Below are positions 42,593 to 54,770 of a DNA stretch of 64,000 nt, one piece after another. Location of the stretch: assembly GCF_011397635.1 (NCBI RefSeq), contig NC_064770.1, forward strand, positions 19,747,707-19,811,706. Reading direction: 5' to 3'. Numbering within the stretch: position 1 is the stretch's first letter; each line of letters starts with the position of its first letter. The notes under the pieces were generated by a model that was given only the letters and a program-made list of their open reading frames with translations, was not told the DNA's origin and made no database searches. Both the position numbers and the translations under genes were made by a program. This stretch comes from Epinephelus fuscoguttatus (taxonomy: Eukaryota; Chordata; Actinopteri; Perciformes; Serranidae).

Positions 42593-43774
42593 AGTGGTAA
42601 TAATTCACATGACAGACAGACAGACAATGCTGCATCGACCCAAACGTGCATGCAGTGCCCTCTCTCCCATCTAGATCCTTCCACCCACCTTCATATACAG
42701 AATATGTAGAAGGTGAGTGGGGGGGCGGCGATGGCTGCGGTGGAATCAACTTTCACTGTGAGAATGACCAGAAACTGAAAGACAGTCATCCTACCTCTCA
42801 TTATGGTCTTTGGTTTTCAAATGGTTCTCATTTCACCCACGTGGCCGTTCGATTGCGTCATTAAGGGAACAGACTGGTACGTTCGGAGTGTGTTTTAAAG
42901 TGGATGGCAAGAGGAAAAGATGGATGATGCAGCCATTGAATGGACTGAGCCTTCCACCTAGTGGACCACCAGTGGGCGACTGTACCCACGGACACATGAC
43001 TGCGTAGTGCTGCGAGCAAAGAGTTTGGGGTCCACAAGAACATGTTGGATCTAAAATGTCTCGCTTCATCCTCGCTCGATCTGTAATGGCACCTTCCGTT
43101 AGTCCAGGATCTGTTTCTACGTCACACAGATAAACATAAAGCACATCTGTCGTGAGTTTTCCTTTGATTTTGTTACATTAAATATCATCAAAGTGCTGGG
43201 AAAGTCGGGCTATCTACATATCTTCATCACACGCCTGATTCCTGACTTATCATGCCACCAATAGCTGCTGATGTTGGATTATGTCTTCAGTGTCTCACAG
43301 AGATATAACCAATATGATTTACTACTACCTGCTGGCAAGGCAATATGTGTATTTCTTTCTTTTTCTATTAGATGTGACTGTGGTCCAACTTAATACAGTT
43401 GCATTGTGGGGAACAATCGCAGATAGACGTGACCAGGAAAATGTGCAGCCTAATGGAATTGGCTTTCATACACACACACACACACACACAAAATAAAGTA
43501 ATAAACTTTGTGAAATGTTATTGTAATACTGAATATATTGTTTTAAATTGAATACCGCTGCTCAGTGCCTGTTTACGGAGCAGATTTATCGATCAAATGC
43601 AATATTTCATGTTATCATCCATTTATGATTTGTCCGGTGTCTCTTTGTGTTTTTATGCAAACCAGCCTCTTGGATTGTAACATTCCATACGATGTAGTCC
43701 ACATCTCCCGTGTATCTCCTCCCCTTTTTATCTGTAACATTCACACTTCTTCTTCTTCCAGAGTCGCAAATAAA
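42593..43774 (+). other. samd1: samd1 3' untranslated region with two polyadenylation signals
   Basis: AATAAA occurs at 43492-43497, just after a CA run (43471-43490), and at 43769-43774, followed by a GT/CT-rich stretch. The second has the better downstream element. No other gene is seen in the interval. Confidence 0.6.
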
Positions 43775-46007
43775 GCTCGTGTCTCTCTCTGTTCACTCAC
43801 TTGTTTTCTTGTTTATTACACTCATCGCATCAGTAATTTGGCTAAAAACAGTTGTTTTAATGGGTTGGCATAACCTTGTGAGGACAAGTGATCAAATATT
43901 GTAAATACATTCAGTTTAAAAAAAAAACACTCAATGCTCTCAGAAAAATTGCAGCAGGATATTTTTTAGAAACAACATCGAAGTTCGTCATTTAATGTGA
44001 AGGTTCAGTCGATGCAGTGCTCTTTGAAATGCATTCAGTGAATTCAGTGTGTTATTCTAATGTCCTTTGCCGATATTGTAAAGCACAGTCAAATGGTGTT
44101 TCAGTCTGTATTTGCATCTGAGCCATTCTCCAGATTAGTACGAAAATAATCGGGTGGGAAAAGGTCAATGCACAGAAACATTATGCTAGACACATGATTG
44201 GCCTTTTTCACAGCAGACAATTTGACTTGTCATTGTAGGAAAATCACAGGCGTTACTTAAGCAGCAATCTCTGGGGATAAAAAAGTGAAGCCAACATGCA
44301 AGTGCCAAAAACTCCTAGTTCTTTAACAGCCACTTAAGCCTGGTTCCAGAAGCCAGTCAATCCCCTTAAACACCCATGTTAAAATGCCCAACTTTACAGC
44401 AGAGATAAACATGTTTACAGCTTGGTACAAAACAACAATTTTGGTCTCTATAGCTAATTTCCCACTTCATGACAACTGTACAGGGGTAAATTTTTATACA
44501 AGTCACCCGGTTACATTTTATCACTGCTTAAAGTTACACATAATTAAGGGTTGGCTGCTCTGAGTGACAAGCTGTCTGCCAATAGTGTCCTCAACTTCTC
44601 AGTCAGATCCACTCCTCGCTCCTCCACAGCTCCAGCCTCTCACCCAAATATGATCACTCCTGGCTCCAAAAAACAACATGGCAGAGGCCAAAATGACGAA
44701 CTCGAGGCCTCAAAACATGACTCGACAAACCAACGGGTGGCTATGTCCATTATTTTTACAGTCTGCGGTGTAACTAATACCACTAATAATGGTTCTGTGC
44801 TATTAAAGTGTCCCTGCTGTGAGTATGACAGTGAGGAAGCATGCACAACACTTGAGATTATGGGGTATGACACGTGTGCAGTGTAACTGGAACTACAGTG
44901 TTGGTGGGGTTACATCAGACAGTGCTGTCTGGGTGCATGTTTTTAGCCTCCTTGGGTGCACTAGGCCTGACAGAACTTTTGGGTGCACTCAACTTGATGG
45001 TGGTCGATATACAATAGAACGTTTGCAAATAGAAAGCATGTCTTCATGGTCTTTTATTACAGATGTTTTCTATGATTACAGAATTGTAATTCTAATCATG
45101 TCTTTACTTTTTGTAGGAAAATATTCAGACTCAAGGCTGGCTGCAGATGCCTCAGTGGACTGAATTAATCATCCCCCATGTTCTATGATAGCATGCCAGC
45201 TATTGAGCCTTTAGCAAGTGCAGACCAGACTTTACCGCACGTGTGTCGTACCCATTGGTATGCCGTGATGTAACTTCTCCTCTTTTTGAAATCAAAGCAG
45301 CTAAATGGAAATCAGGCATCACTAATTTTATAATTTACACCTGTGCTTTTCTCCTGTGACATTTCAAAATGTCTTCCTTGAAAAATGTATGTTGATGTTG
45401 GTTTGATGACTTAAACTTGTAGGACATGTGTCTGTGCATGCTGTCATAGTGGAAAACGTGGGAATCGGCATACAATTTCCCCTTCAGATGGTACCAGTGT
45501 GGAGGCTACAGTCAGATCAGAATACTGCACAAGGCCACAAAGTTGTCAGCTCCAGGCTGCACACCAGTTTGACAATGAGATTTAGTTTTCATGCTCGGTG
45601 GGAAACTTCACTGATCAGGAAGCCAATCGCTACGACAATAATGCGATTCTGAAAAACTAAACAGCACTCTCAAACAAACATGTTACAACTTACCAAAGTA
45701 GCAAAATAATCTCTCGTCTTCTTGCTCTTCAAGATCACATATAACATTAAATTAAGACTTTGCTGCATTCAACTCTGATGGCTTCCTCTGCCAGTCCTGC
45801 ATTCACCAGTCCAACACCCAGCAGCCGCTCCTTGTTATGGAGGGACATGTCAGAAAATGTTACACAGAGTCCATATGACCAAAATCCATCCACACTGTTG
45901 ACCTCAGCACACACTTCCTGACATCAAGTGGATGGAGAGGCCTTGAAGAAGGCGCCCATCAGTGATAAGGTGGATGTGGGTTGCGTTTGTCGTTTTTCTG
46001 CCAGGCT
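43775..46007. other. Convergent intergenic region between samd1 and tecr
   Basis: No gene seen apart from the repeat at 44263-44770. Reading tecr on the minus strand, AATAAA (TTTATT at 45053-45058 on the plus strand) is a possible polyadenylation signal about 950 bp after its stop codon. Confidence 0.45.
44263..44770 (-). mobile_element. Interspersed repeat family H, minus-strand copy
   Basis: Reverse-complement counterpart of 26272-26755, sharing AAGTGAAGCCAACATG, TAAACATGTTTACAGC, ACTGTACAGGGGTAAATTT and GTCCATTATTTTTACA. A 111-aa open frame at 44551-44886 mostly reads through this repeat and is not a gene. Confidence 0.65.
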
Positions 46008-49000
46008 CTACAGGATGAAGGGGAGAATGGAGGAGCGCAGGGTCGGGTAATTGCTGAACTCCTTTAAGTAGCTGCGGTGTTTGCCTTTGGCCCACACAGC
46101 CATCTGGATGAAGGCCACAACAGTAAAGAAAGCCACAGGCACACACTGGGTCATCACCGTGAAGCCGATCCAGGAGCCCAGCTGTGAGCAAGAAGTTTGC
46201 AAACATACACAGAAACACACACACAGTGCGATGATGATACATGTGTAGGAGGTAACCAGTAGATGGCAGCAATAGTGCATCTCATATTGCAAGGCACTGT
46301 GTACTAGTGCTGCGGGTTGCACACACATGCACACAGCGGCTGCCTTCAGGATTTGAGTACTGAAATGTGGAAGATTAATAACTAAACTAAGATACTTAAC
46401 TGAGGTGAGACAAAAAAAAAATACCTTGAATGAAATGTTCTTACGAGCAAATTATTAGTCATAAAGAAGAAGAACACTGACATAATAAATTAACATTAAA
46501 GGCTAAGCTCAAAATTTGTGTTGTCTGCCTTAACAAAAAAGTGATGTGCTCATATGAACATTCAAACAGGTTTAGCTTGCTCAAATCATTCCTCCTGTTC
46601 ATACCAGAGGTGGGACCAAATCATTGTTTTGCAAGTCACAAGTAAGACTCAGGTCATTGTACTCAAGTCCCAAGTCAAGACAGGCACCTCCCAAATCAAG
46701 TCTTAGGTCTAAACTTTGAGTTTTGAGTCCTAAACCATGCCTGCTTTTTAAAATTTGCATTTATTTGTTTAAAAAAAAGTTAATTGGAAGTTGTTGTGTT
46801 GCGTTTTGCATATTGCAATTTTGTTGATCAGTCATAGTTTTTCTACATGAATGAAATTAAATTTTTCCATTTGGTGCTCAGTAACGTAACGTTAGCTCTT
46901 CATGACTCTGTCCTGCAACTTGATTGGATGCTGTCGTACTGGTTCAAACAAAGTGGATCTGGGGAATGAAGTGTCAACTCACTGCGAATGAATAGCTGAT
47001 TCAGAAAATGAAGGTAAATTAATTGAGTTGTGACACACTTTTAAATAACATACTTATTAAACTTTAGGCTTTAGGGAAAGGTATCAAGTATTTTCAAGTT
47101 TGAAGATTTTGTCAAGCTGGGATCTAAAGTCATCAAGTCACGTGACTCGAGTTCACACCTCTGGTTCATACTGGTCGAGTAAAACTCCGTTACTAATGTA
47201 TTTCCAAGAAAATGACTGGGGACAAAATTCACAGGTCATTTTCTGTTCAAATATGTATTCTGACTTCCTGAGAACCAAGCTTCTCATTGGAGTGCATTTT
47301 TAATTTCTCCTAACTAGTATTTGGGAAAAGTAGGAACTGATAAGTATAAAAAAACAAAACATTGTCTTTTAACAGTTAGTAGTTTTAGATTTTAAAAAAA
47401 GTCCTCAGATGGAGACAATAAATTTATTTTTTGAAAGTGTGTACTAGGGCGGCACGGTGGTGTGGTGGTTAGCACTCTCGCCTCACAGCAAGAGGGTTGC
47501 CGGTTCGATCCCGGGCGTGGTAGCCCTTCTGTGCGGAGTTTGCATGTTCTCTCCGGGCACTCCGGCTTCCTCCCACAGTCCAAAGACATGCAGATTGGGG
47601 ACTAGGTTAATTGGTAACTCTAAATTGTCCGTAGGTGGTTGGTTGTTTGTCTCTATGTGTCAGCCCTGCGATAGTCTGGCGACCTGTCCAGGGTGTACCC
47701 TGCCTCTCGCCCGATGTCAGCTGGGATAGGCTCCAGCCCCCCCGCGACCCTCAAGAGGATGAAGCAGTTAGAAGATGAATGAATGAAAGTGTGTAATACA
47801 TTTTAAAACAGTTTATTTCAATGCCTGAGCATTGTTGTGCACAAACAAAACTGCAAACAATGCAACATTTGTTTAATGTTTTGTAACTCTATGGGTTAGG
47901 TTTAAGTCCCAATGACCCCAAACGAGTACTTCCTAATTAGCTTAGCTTGTTCCTATTGCTAAAATTGGTCAAGTTTGTACTCCATATAAAGCTACAAATG
48001 TTATTAAGCGCATATCAACAAGTTTCAACCATAAACTCCAATCAGGTTTGGGACCTTGTGCACTTATGTGTCAGGGTCGGCTGCAGACTGACTGGGCTGT
48101 GATCGCTGCCATCTTGTTTTCACATCAATTTGTGTGTTTTGGTTTTACTCCCACTAGATGGCACAAAAAAATGTCCACATACGAGGCTAGCAGTTTTAAG
48201 TTAAGCAGAGTGAAGTGTAAGGTGCAGCAAACCCAAAATGCAATGTCCACATATGAGGGTGCAGGGTCACAGGAGGCTAAAGTGTGAGCTACAGCTGTCA
48301 AATCGAGTAGATATCTATCATATTTATGGCCTTTTTAATATAACGTTTCCTTTTTGTGTTTTCCAGACAGCATTTTATTGTCCCATTTCCAGTATGAGTG
48401 GATTTACAGCTTACCTCGTATGTGTAGTTTGGACAAGAGACCAGCCAGAACATCCATGTGAAGGGATTTTTCGTTGGGTAGGGAATCTTCTTGGTTTTTG
48501 AACCTGATATGATGGGTAAAAACAAGCAAACTATTGTAATGTCCTGCACTGTAGGCTCCTTTTTTAAAAATTGCAACACTATATTCCTTGTTAGAAAATG
48601 CTCACCTTGTGATTTGAGGTTACGAAGGGCAACATGGATGGAAAAATTTCCTAACTGACAGAACTGCGGGAATAAAGACATCCAAATACAATGATATTCA
48701 CTGAACAATAGATGGTTTAATGTCTGGAAGATTCCTATACTGAGCTATGAATATACAAAGATCTCAAACTTACCAGGAAAATGTAAAGTCCTGTATTCAC
48801 CTGCTGCTGCCCGTAATCTGTGGACGTGTCACAGGGAAATGGATTAAGATGGCAGTCAACCTCGACTGATGAGTTAAAGTGAGAATTGCAGCAGTCAGCA
48901 CTTACAGGGTGTGGTGTAGAGAGGGTGGTTAATGTAGTACGCCATCCACGCTGCAGTGCACCAGTAATAGCCACAGTTCTGGAATAGAAGGAGAGACTAT

Positions 49001-52000
49001 AATAAGTCATACTGTCAAGATAAGGCTCCACATACATTTGGTTCAGATTTCTGAGAATAAGAGCACGGCATGAAATAATAATAAACCATACATCACACTC
49101 AAAGGTCAAAATTATGCAGCTGACTTGCCTTGAATATGTTTCTGAGAGGCATGGTCCCGTGGGAGATACGATGGACAAACATTGTCTCCAGGATTCTCTT
49201 GATGTAGTGGAAGGAGTGACACATGCAGGCCAAGCTGCAACAGGACACACACACTTTACATATTTAGCTAAGATTAATACATCGCCTCACTGCAGTCCAT
49301 TACACTTGGCCCTGACTCAGTGTCACCATAGCAATACGCTTCACTCGTGTTTGTCATGTTGAGAGGGGGCATCAGTGCAAAGCCTGGGATTGTGTGATTA
49401 TGCTGCAGCAACATCGCAGCAGATCCCTGAAAACATGAAAGAAAGCTGACACTTACTGTACCACCCAGTGCTTGCTGCTGGTGAAGTCATATTTCGGAGA
49501 GTAGATGAAGGGAAGGTGGAAGTAGAACATTAAGTAGATGACCAGCGGGCCGACACACTCTGACAGGAAGACCTGAAGTATGCAAAGAAAAGTTGTAAAA
49601 CGTCTTACATTTTTAAATATTAGAACTTAAAAGTCATTCGTCTTAAATTTGAATTGGCAAGGTCTTAATTGCCACAAACATTTTATCTAGTTTTATTCAT
49701 TCATCTTTTAATTTCATTAAAGGAAAGAAGGATTTATTGGGATCTAGCAGTGAGGATTGCAGATTGCAACCAGTAGAAATGTGAACTCTCGGTTTGGATT
49801 CCTTCAGTGTTCATTGTTGTGAATGTTTTTATCAGGAGCCAAATTGTCTGCAAAGGTCTCTTCCTTTCCAAAACAAACAAACAAGGTGATTAAAACCTGA
49901 ACGACCACTGAATAAAGAAGTTTCATGTTACAAATCGGTGTTTTTCTGATGCCGTTTGGCATGTCAGAGACGGGCCACTAGTCCAGCACCAGCTAATGTG
50001 TGCTCACGTTTGTTCTCTGATAACTTAAGATCCAGACGGTCAGGAGGTTTTAACCAGGAGCCGAATTATATGCAGAGTAACAAAGGTAACAAAATTTTCA
50101 GGTAATAAAGAAAACATACCGACTATTTTATATTCAATTTCTGCTAATATATCCCCCAAAATCCTACACGCTGGACCTTTAAGCTCATCTGCATGAGGGT
50201 CCGCATTTCTGGTGGTACAAATCTGTCATTTTACTGTGTACTTGCACTTTACTGGTGGCAAAATATATTACTCTAATAACTATGTGCCTACATAAAACCT
50301 ACCTCTGCATCTAAACTTACCATTATGCTTACCTGCAATGCTGTAAAAAATTGTCTTATATTTGTTTAAAAATTATCTTGAAATGTCTTTAAAAAGCATT
50401 ACATTTAAGTTGCTGATAGCTGTAGAGACCCTGTTCTTGGTTTGCAACCAGAAGTGAGAAACATGACAAAACAGCACAAACACAGCAGTCGTGAATGAAT
50501 TCATGAACAGAATTACAATAAACAGCTACCCTGTCTAATAAAAATACACCAACCCATGAAACTAAAAATATTTTCTCCCTGTTAGATCAGCGCTATGTCA
50601 GTCTAAACCCTCTGCCAAAGGAACAGTGTGCAGCTGACACCAGTGTGGCTCTAGTTTCTCTGACAACCCACATATCAAAGCTGTAATCCTAAAACAAAAA
50701 CAGTCCGTCTCATTCTACAACCATTCAGCGTAACAATAATGGTATTCAACATGTGCCTGTGGAGCAAATGAGAGGCTAAGGCAGCTTGTAATACCAGCTT
50801 TCCACGAATGATATGATCAAGAGTAGCAACACAGCTGACGGTGAAATCGACCCCTGAATCAGCACCTCTAGCAGAGCCCTGCCTCAGCATGCCTGACCAA
50901 TAGCTACTGGTGATCTCTGCTTGGGCACTTCACCCACAGTGGCATCATTCCGCACCCTGGCAGGGCGCAGGGGGGATGTGTCAGGGCTGGTAAGGACAGG
51001 GAATGTAGAGAAGTGGGCGGGCAAGGGTGAGTAAAGAGGCGCAGTGAAAGGCAAGTGAGAGGTCAGGGGAGATAAACACCTTTGGGAGAAACTGGGCCGT
51101 GAGATTATATGTCCTCGGACAGAGGACAGGCGGTGCAGGAGGTGAGAGAAAAACGAACCACAGCAAATCACCTCTATCTGTCACTGTGGGCTGATATTTA
51201 TATTCAAGCTACTGAGTGGGTGAGAGAGTGTCTGTTTATATTTTAAGTACAAGAATCTTAAAAGGCCATACCGGCAGTTTTGCATGTTTCAGCCTATTAA
51301 GTACAAATGGTGTACACTTTGCCACTGTTATTAAAGGCAAGCCTCTCTCCCTGTCAGCCAGCTGATGAATGCTGCATTCATGAGCCGCGCATACACACAT
51401 CTAGAAGCAAGCATGCAAGTTAGACTTGAAAAACCATGTCAGTTCCATCATGTCTTGCATTAAAATGGCTGCTGTTCAGAGAATCATGAATGCTGGAGCA
51501 GCGACAAAACATACCACCTTCAAATCTTGGAAAGGTGATATTTATTACAGGGAATGAAGGTGGAAGGCAGGAATCTACTTATACACTTAGCAAGCTTGCA
51601 GTATTGTGAAGCATGCGTGTTGTTAATTGGCTAAAACGAGCAACACCTCTGTACGGTCCTGCATATTGTGTGTCTGTGCACGTGTGGACTCACGGTCGCC
51701 CATGTGAGCTGGGGTCCTAGGTCAGTGAAGTAAAAGCTGGCTGTGGTTCCCACAGGAAGTGTCTGCAGAACCTCCTCATCCCTGAGACACTTGGCCTCTG
51801 AAAAACATGATAGCCGAGAGCATCACATAACTTCATCACAACACCTGTTAGTCAGCTGAGATTTATATGTGCAGAATTTATTGTAAAAAGCAGAACGCAC
51901 TTGGATCCAAACGCAGGGATTGTCTGGCTGGATAATACTTTGGATCTGTTGGAATGGAGAGGAGCTTTACTTCTGACATGCTTGAGAATGCTTGAAAATT

Positions 52001-53894
52001 AAAATACAAATAAATATGAAATTAAAGATTATTTTTCTTAAACTTACATGATTTTTGAAACAAAGCTTTTATATCCAGAATAGTAGCAGTGGGCTCCACC
52101 TGCAAACAAAATGCAAAAATAAGCATCAGTGTGCAGACATACATATGGCATACGTCATTTTACAGGACATGGAGTACTAAAAATACAAAAGTATCTGTAT
52201 TTCTGTCTTCATTGCGGAAGTTTACATTTCGTCAGACTTGCATTTTGCCATTTTCATCCGCAATGCAACCCCTAACGTTTTTCGACACGGCCCTGCACGT
52301 TTATACAAGCCGCTAACCATGTGTGTGTCGACCTGCCCGCCTGCCTGTTGGCCCAGTGCAGCACAGGCATGCACTGTAGCTGGAACAGAAAATTCCTATG
52401 AGACGAAGAGGGAATTCTCACCTCCTAACCACAGCTCTCGCTCAATAGAAACGTAATGGCTGTACTTGACTGGCCGCCTGTGAAGTAGATGATTATCTGT
52501 AAAATTACCTGTCTGCTCACAGTAATGACCCTGCAGTTCTTGAGCTAAAACAAACATGTTTCCTCTGACTTCAGTGCAAAGTGAGCACAGTCTGTGTTTG
52601 TGCTACTTTTAGAACAGAAATGTTTAAATAATTGAACTTTAAAAGGGATTCATTGGTAACAAAAGCTGTGGCATTCAAGTTTTCCAGCACAGACTTAAAG
52701 CTGGGGTAGGCAGTTTTATTTTGGCAGCACTGGGAAAAAATACCATTATAACCTTTGATAATACTGTAATTGAAATGGTCTCAGAGAAAACTAGACCTCT
52801 GTACGTCAACTTGCATTACCTATTTCTCGCCTCAAATGTTTTCAGAATCATATTTTAGTGTACTGCTTAGCTGTAAAATGAGAAAGTTTGCTACTGCAGG
52901 TGGGCAGTGCTTTGTTTTGGCTTGGCCAGGTCACAAACTGTGTCACTTTACAACTAAACAGTACACTAAAATACATTTCTGAAAACATCTGAGACAAGAA
53001 ATAGGCAATGCAGTTACAGAATCTTGATTCATATTTGACCAGCATTGTGTTTGACAGTTGGACTGCAGTTCACGAGCATTGATTGACGATTCTGTCACTG
53101 CATTGCGTATTTATCACCTCAGATGTTTTCAGAAACATATTTTAGTGTACTGTTTAGCTGTAAAATGGCAAAGTTTTTGACCTGGCCGCAATGTTTTGAA
53201 CAGCCGAGCCAAAACGAAGCATTGCCCAACCTACCACAGGTCAAACTTTCTCCTTTTCACAGCTCAGCAGTACACTAAAATATGTTTCTGAAAACATTTG
53301 AGCCAAGAAATAGGAAATGCAGTAACAGAATATAGTTTCATATTTGAGCAGAGTTGCCTTGTTTGACAGTTTGACCGCAGCTCAGATGCAGTGATTGACA
53401 TGATTGACAACTATGTGAGAGACTTCTCGGCTCTGATTGGTTGATTTATGATTCTTACAAGTGCCATTAGGAGCACTATGAGGACGCAGAGGAATATGAT
53501 TTTCTCACAGATTATCTGCTTCATGTACGATCCTCAGGATGTAGTGGCCGTTGTAAAAAATAACCTCCTCTGCCATATTTGCTAAAAAAAAAATTACCTA
53601 CTGTAGCTTTAAATATCTGTGTTTGTCATGCACCTGTTAGAGGAAGAACTATCCGTCTTCTAAAACCATTATGACACATAAAAAGGGCGAGTGTAATCAG
53701 AAACCCTTCATCATCTTCACACTCACCTTGTCCAGCAGCAGCAGTTTCTCTTTAGTCTTTAAATCCACGATCTCCACCTCAAAGTAAACAATCCTTTTGG
53801 CTTTTTTGGGAGGTTTCGGTTTTGGCCTTGTTGAAGACTTCTTCTCAGGTTCTGCTGAACCCTCTTTCTTTGCCTCCAAAGCGAGTACATCCAT
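46008..53894 (-). CDS. tecr: Trans-2,3-enoyl-CoA reductase (TECR family), 11 exons, 342 aa
   Basis: ER-membrane enzyme that reduces trans-2-enoyl-CoA in the last step of very-long-chain fatty acid elongation. Exons in transcript order: 53894-53727, 52099-52048, 51945-51901, 51797-51694, 49572-49457, 49234-49129, 48978-48906, 48817-48774, 48663-48606, 48503-48415, 46181-46008; 1029 nt, phases all agree. After a Lys/Pro-rich N-terminus (residues 1-34) comes a ubiquitin-like domain ([14 protein letters not shown] to [11 protein letters not shown]), membrane segments, and the C-terminal 5-alpha-reductase-type domain with [18 protein letters not shown]. Tyr282 matches human catalytic Tyr248. The end [20 protein letters not shown] closely follows human TECR. 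Human TECR is 308 aa and TECRL 363; the C-terminus is TECR-like while the extended N-terminus differs, so a teleost TECR-like paralogue is possible. Intron 6 has a GC donor. The ATG at 53894 is the first in frame. Confidence 0.93.
46256..46269 (+). promoter_or_regulatory. CTCF-like motif in tecr intron 10, site 1
   Basis: CCAGTAGATGGCAG fits CCASYAGRKGGCRS at all positions. It lies 75 bp upstream of the last tecr exon, in the same orientation as the motif at 48151. Confidence 0.45.
46605..47163. mobile_element. Short non-autonomous hAT element with 8-bp target duplication
   Basis: GTTCATAC at 46597-46604 is repeated exactly at 47164-47171. The ends are CAGAGGTGGGACCAA and the complement of the right end (CAGAGGTGTGAACTC). 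Internal CAAGTC repeats are frequent near both ends (for example 46650-46700 and 47095-47140), as is usual for transposase-binding subterminal regions. It lies in tecr intron 10. Confidence 0.85.
47444..47783 (+). mobile_element. tRNA-headed SINE with a LINE2-like tail, copy 3 with target duplication
   Basis: TGAAAGTGTGTA at 47432-47443 is repeated exactly at 47784-47795. The head keeps GGCGGCACGGTGGTGTGG and an intact box B (GGTTCGATCC), making it the best-preserved copy of the family here. The LINE2-like part ends in a short GAAT run. It lies in tecr intron 10, antisense to the gene. Confidence 0.88.
48151..48164 (+). promoter_or_regulatory. CTCF-like motif in tecr intron 10, site 2
   Basis: CCACTAGATGGCAC fits CCASYAGRKGGCRS at all positions. 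It lies 251 bp downstream, in plus coordinates 251 bp before the exon at 48415. Confidence 0.45.
49717..50182 (-). mobile_element. TTAA-ended MITE family D, minus-strand copy in tecr intron 4
   Basis: Starts TTAAAGGAA at 49717 and ends with the complement of TTAAAGGTCCAGCGTGTAGG at 50182. Both ends and the internal GAGGATTGCAGATTGCAA block match the fuller copy at 57297 in reverse. It has no coding capacity. Confidence 0.75.
52695..53612. mobile_element. TTAA-bounded element built of alternating inverted units, tecr intron 1
   Basis: The left end TTAAAGCTGGGGTAGGCAG pairs with the complement of the right end (TTAAAGCTACAGTAGGTAA). Inside, a unit of about 70 bp containing TTTTAGTGTACTG and its reverse CAGTACACTAAAA occurs four times in alternating orientation: about 52825-52900 forward, 52945-53015 reverse, 53105-53175 forward, 53255-53325 reverse. 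It could fold into two tandem hairpins. No protein is encoded. Confidence 0.75.
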
Positions 53895-54770
53895 GATACC
53901 GTTTAATCCCAAATCTCAGTAGCCTGGTGGAGTAATCTGTGATATGTCTGATCACATTGGTTGTCCTCTGCTGCTATGGGAAGCAGCCCCCTGCTCACCC
54001 TCAACGCAACTGTCAGTCCAGCTCAAGCGTGTCTTCTTTGGTGTCTTTTGGACTCTCTGAATAGCCCTCTCACTCCAGGAAGAAGTATGAGAGATCATAA
54101 ACACTTGCTTTGTCCCAGATTGAGTGTGTCCATGTGAGAGAGTCGGGGTGAGAGTGGAGGGAGAGCTGGTCTAACATGAAGTAGACCTGCTCCTCACCTG
54201 AATGGCAGCCTCTTCATGATCCACAGCCCCCCTTCATGCTACAAAACGCACTGAAGATGAAACTGGAGAGCCCCAAGACATAATCCATACAGCGCCATTT
54301 GCAAGGCTAAATATAAGTCGCCTGATTTGCTCTGCACCAGCTTGGTAACCTTGGGCAGCCACATACAGCCAGTGACAGATGCCAATGTGCTGACATTAGA
54401 CGTATAAGACACATCTCCTGTCTGCTCTTCCCTCGCTTGGTTGCACAGTGACGGTCCCATTAAAAGCCTCCACATGCCAACACTTCCCCCCTCCCCCCAA
54501 GACCACCTGTGTGGCTGGTATTCTTTTCTCTTTCTGACCTCCATGACAAAGACAGACAGGTTTATTTCAGGGCCTGTGCGGTTCAAGGTTTGTGTGCCGA
54601 ATGAGCCACATCGTTTTCCAAAATACCTCAAGGAGGTTTTTGGTGGGAGGAGGAGGGCGAAGAAAATGCTGATTGGGAGAGGATCAAAGATGCCTTTCGT
54701 CACACAGGGTCAACTGATCATTGCGCATAGCCAACTGCATATCTATATTCTGTAGACTATTTATAACCAG
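53895..54770 (-). promoter_or_regulatory. tecr: tecr upstream region with a TATA/MEF2-like element
   Basis: On the minus strand TTATAAATAG at 54766-54757 contains a good TATA box; the same bases on the plus strand read CTATTTATAA, close to a MEF2 site. A second AT-rich MEF2-like CTAAATATAA is at 54306-54315, and E-box-type CACCTG occurs near 54197 and 54504. If the TATA box is used, the 5'UTR is about 830 nt. An unrecognised 154-codon minus-strand frame (54703-54239) lies in this leader. Confidence 0.3.

Noticed and set aside
48735-49250. 171-codon minus-strand frame overlapping tecr exons 6-8
   Set aside because: It reads the tecr exons out of frame; the spliced frame matches the enzyme family throughout.
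53895-53912. Upstream TTG start for tecr giving six extra residues
   Set aside because: The first in-frame ATG at 53894 is sufficient; a TTG start is unlikely in a vertebrate gene.
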